From Gaiellasilicea sp963761905 (GTDB taxonomy: Bacteria > Actinomycetota > Thermoleophilia > Gaiellales > Gaiellaceae), in NCBI GenBank assembly GCA_963761905.1, contig CAVXIQ010000009.1, positions 1 to 64,000 on the forward strand: a stretch of 64,000 nucleotides of DNA, given 5' to 3'. Below the pieces are notes generated by a model. It was not told the DNA's origin, searched no databases, and was given only the letters and a program-made list of their open reading frames with translations. Position 1 is the stretch's first letter, and every line of letters begins with the position of its first letter. Below, in pieces: positions 62,680 to 64,000 of the stretch. The position numbers and the translations under genes are program-made.

Positions 62680-63234
62680 CATGATCTCGGTTTCCTTGTG
62701 CTTGATCAGCCCGTCGATGGTCTTCGTGTGCTCGTCGGTCAGCTTCTGCACCTGCGCCTCGCCGCGCCGCTCCTCGTCGTCGCCCACCTCGCCGTTTCGG
62801 ACGAGCTCTTCGAGATGCTTCATCACGTCGCGCCGGACGTTCCGGATCGCGACCTTGCCCTCCTCGCCGTAGCGGCGCACGAGCTTGACGAGCTCCTTCC
62901 GGCGTTCCTCGGTGAGCTGCGGGATCGGCAGGCGCACCACCTTGCCGTCGTTCGACGGCGTCAGCCCGAGATCGGACTCCTGAATCGCCTTCTCGATCGC
63001 CTTGATCTGGGTCGGGTCGAACGGCTGGACGGTGAGGAGGCGCGGCTCGGGCGCTCCGATCGTCGCCAGATTCTTCAGCGGCGTGACCGTGCCGTAGTAG
63101 TCGATCGTGATCCGGTCGAGGAGCGCCGCAGACGCGCGCCCGGTCCGAACGCCGTTGAACTCGGTCCGCGTGGTCTCGATCGACCTGTCCATGCGACGGG
63201 TCGCGTCCTGCAGGAACTCCTCGATCGTCGCCAT
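62671..63234 (-). CDS. frr: Ribosome recycling factor
   Basis: Splits post-termination ribosomes with EF-G; 187 aa. It has FNGVRTGRASAALLDRITIDYYG, the hinge TPLKNLATIGAPEPRLLTVQPFD, SDLGLTPSNDGKVVRLPIPQLTEERRKEL and the helical bundle C-terminus with VRRDVMKHL. ATG 63234 directly follows the pyrH stop (TGAATG) with GAGGAGG upstream inside pyrH. All conserved features are present. Confidence 0.97.
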   Translation of the reverse strand: MATIEEFLQDATRRMDRSIETTRTEFNGVRTGRASAALLDRITIDYYGTVTPLKNLATIGAPEPRLLTVQPFDPTQIKAIEKAIQESDLGLTPSNDGKVVRLPIPQLTEERRKELVKLVRRYGEEGKVAIRNVRRDVMKHLEELVRNGEVGDDEERRGEAQVQKLTDEHTKTIDGLIKHKETEIMEV

Positions 63235-63987
63235 TCAGGCCTCCTCGGTCATGGGGGTCGTGATGATCGTGCCGACTCGCTCCCCGCTTGCCACCCGGAG
63301 GATGTTGCCCGCCGCGAGCTCGAAGACGTAGATCGGGAGCCGATTCTCCATGCAGAGCGAGAGCGCCGTCGTATCCATCACGCGGAGGCCTCGCTCGATC
63401 GCCTCGAGGTGCGTCAGGCGCGGCAGGAAGACGGCGTCGGGATCGGTGCGCGGGTCGCCGTCGAAGACGCCGCTCGTCCCGTGCTTGCCCATCAGGAGCG
63501 CCTCCGCGCCGATCTCCAGCGCCCGGAGCGCCGCCGCGGTGTCGGTGGTGAAGAACGGGTTGCCCGTGCCGGCGGCGAAGATCACGATCCGCCCCTTCTC
63601 GAGGTGGCGCATGGCGCGGCGGCGGATGTACGGCTCCGCGACCTCCGAGACCTCGAGCGCGGAGAGCACCCGAGTCAGCGCGCCGAGCCGCTCGAGCGCG
63701 TCCTGGAGCGCCAGCGCGTTCAGGACGGTCGCGAGCATCCCCGCGTAATCGCCGGTGGCGCGATCCATCCCGTCCGCAGCGGCCGCGATCCCGCGGTAGA
63801 TGTTGCCGCCGCCCACCACGATCGCGAGCTCGAGGCCGCCGCTATGGACGTCCGCGATCTCGTCGGCGATCCGCGCCACGCGCTCGGGGTCGATCCCGTA
63901 CTCCTGCTGTCCCATCAGGGCCTCGCCCGAGAGCTTCAGGAGCACGCGGCGGAACGCCGGGGCGACGCCTGCGCGCGCCTCCTCCAC
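63235..63987 (-). CDS. pyrH: Uridylate kinase
   Basis: Phosphorylates UMP to UDP. 250 aa from GTG 63987: RRVLLKLSGEALMG, VVGGGNIYRG, the GDYAGMLATVLNALALQDAL region, GTGNPFFTTDTAAALRALEIGAEALLMGKHG and VMDTTALSLC. The frame stays open to the window edge, so a start beyond 64000 cannot be excluded. The usual N-terminus begins close to RRVLLKLSG, so the first 11 residues are doubtful. It is normally preceded by tsf, which would lie outside the window. Confidence 0.94.
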   Translation of the reverse strand: MEEARAGVAPAFRRVLLKLSGEALMGQQEYGIDPERVARIADEIADVHSGGLELAIVVGGGNIYRGIAAAADGMDRATGDYAGMLATVLNALALQDALERLGALTRVLSALEVSEVAEPYIRRRAMRHLEKGRIVIFAAGTGNPFFTTDTAAALRALEIGAEALLMGKHGTSGVFDGDPRTDPDAVFLPRLTHLEAIERGLRVMDTTALSLCMENRLPIYVFELAAGNILRVASGERVGTIITTPMTEEA

Positions 63988-64000
63988 CGCTTCCGGCTGA

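Overview
The window is high-GC DNA with tightly packed genes. Many neighbours overlap by NTGA (GTGA, ATGA, TTGA, even CTGA), GTG starts are common, and the gene content points to an actinobacterium: GarA-like FHA protein, FtsR-like MerR protein, RsiG-like anti-sigma, MurT/GatD, RNase J, RNase Y and the succinylase lysine route. A deep-branching class such as Thermoleophilia is my inference; no marker here proves it. I see no insertion sequence, prophage, CRISPR array or plasmid feature. It reads as core chromosome.

Layout. 1-3134: a broken surface/secreted gene with Ig-like repeats, facing two tandem paralogous small secreted proteins, one of them broken. 3380-9956: M16 peptidase, dapB, macro domain, dapA, RNase J, an unknown gene, nucleoside hydrolase, a tiny membrane protein. 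Then ppa, an MFS transporter and ftsK (to 13835). 13940-20292: a BMP-type nucleoside uptake system (two binding proteins, a double ATPase, two permeases). 20293-26451: a small membrane gene, RodZ-like gene, cinA, recA, recX, rny and an NTF2-like gene. 26464-31185: miaB, sugar epimerase, phosphatase, miaA and dapF, followed convergently by dapD/dapC/dapE (31182-34163). 34191-37864: hflX, dut, NUDIX and a PLP decarboxylase. 37826-39945: gatD/murT. 40030-43743: HNH-repeat DNA-binding protein, glutamine amidotransferase and two convergent sigma-70 genes. 43849-47736: EamA transporter, uppP and small membrane or unknown genes. 47772-52865: operon pgsA, mannose-1-P guanylyltransferase/mutase fusion, rsiG-like, garA-like, ftsR-like, apt. 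52941-55018: hutF-like and a GH99-like gene. 55216-63987: tRNA-Pro, HTH gene, proS, ispG, rseP, dxr, lipoprotein, cdsA, uppS, frr, pyrH (the classical pyrH-to-ispG order, all on the minus strand).

How it fits together. Lysine/diaminopimelate genes occur in two clusters (dapBA and dapF-DCE). Isoprenoid and wall-lipid genes (dxr, ispG, uppS, cdsA, uppP, pgsA, murT/gatD) serve the envelope. recA/recX/cinA form the DNA-damage block. The BMP system and the nucleoside hydrolase suggest nucleoside salvage.

Two cross-cutting observations matter to a reader. First, many start codons sit 6-9 nt downstream of a TANNNT box, so leaderless transcription looks common. Second, at least ten conserved genes are split by what look like single extra bases, often an A, most simply explained as sequence errors; the affected genes are annotated here across the shift. 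The items I rate most interesting are a DapF with both catalytic cysteines replaced by serine, a single-motif RsiG-like c-di-GMP-binding candidate, a leaderless leader ORF plus 11-bp tandem repeats ahead of recA, and a two-copy structured hairpin repeat with compensatory changes.
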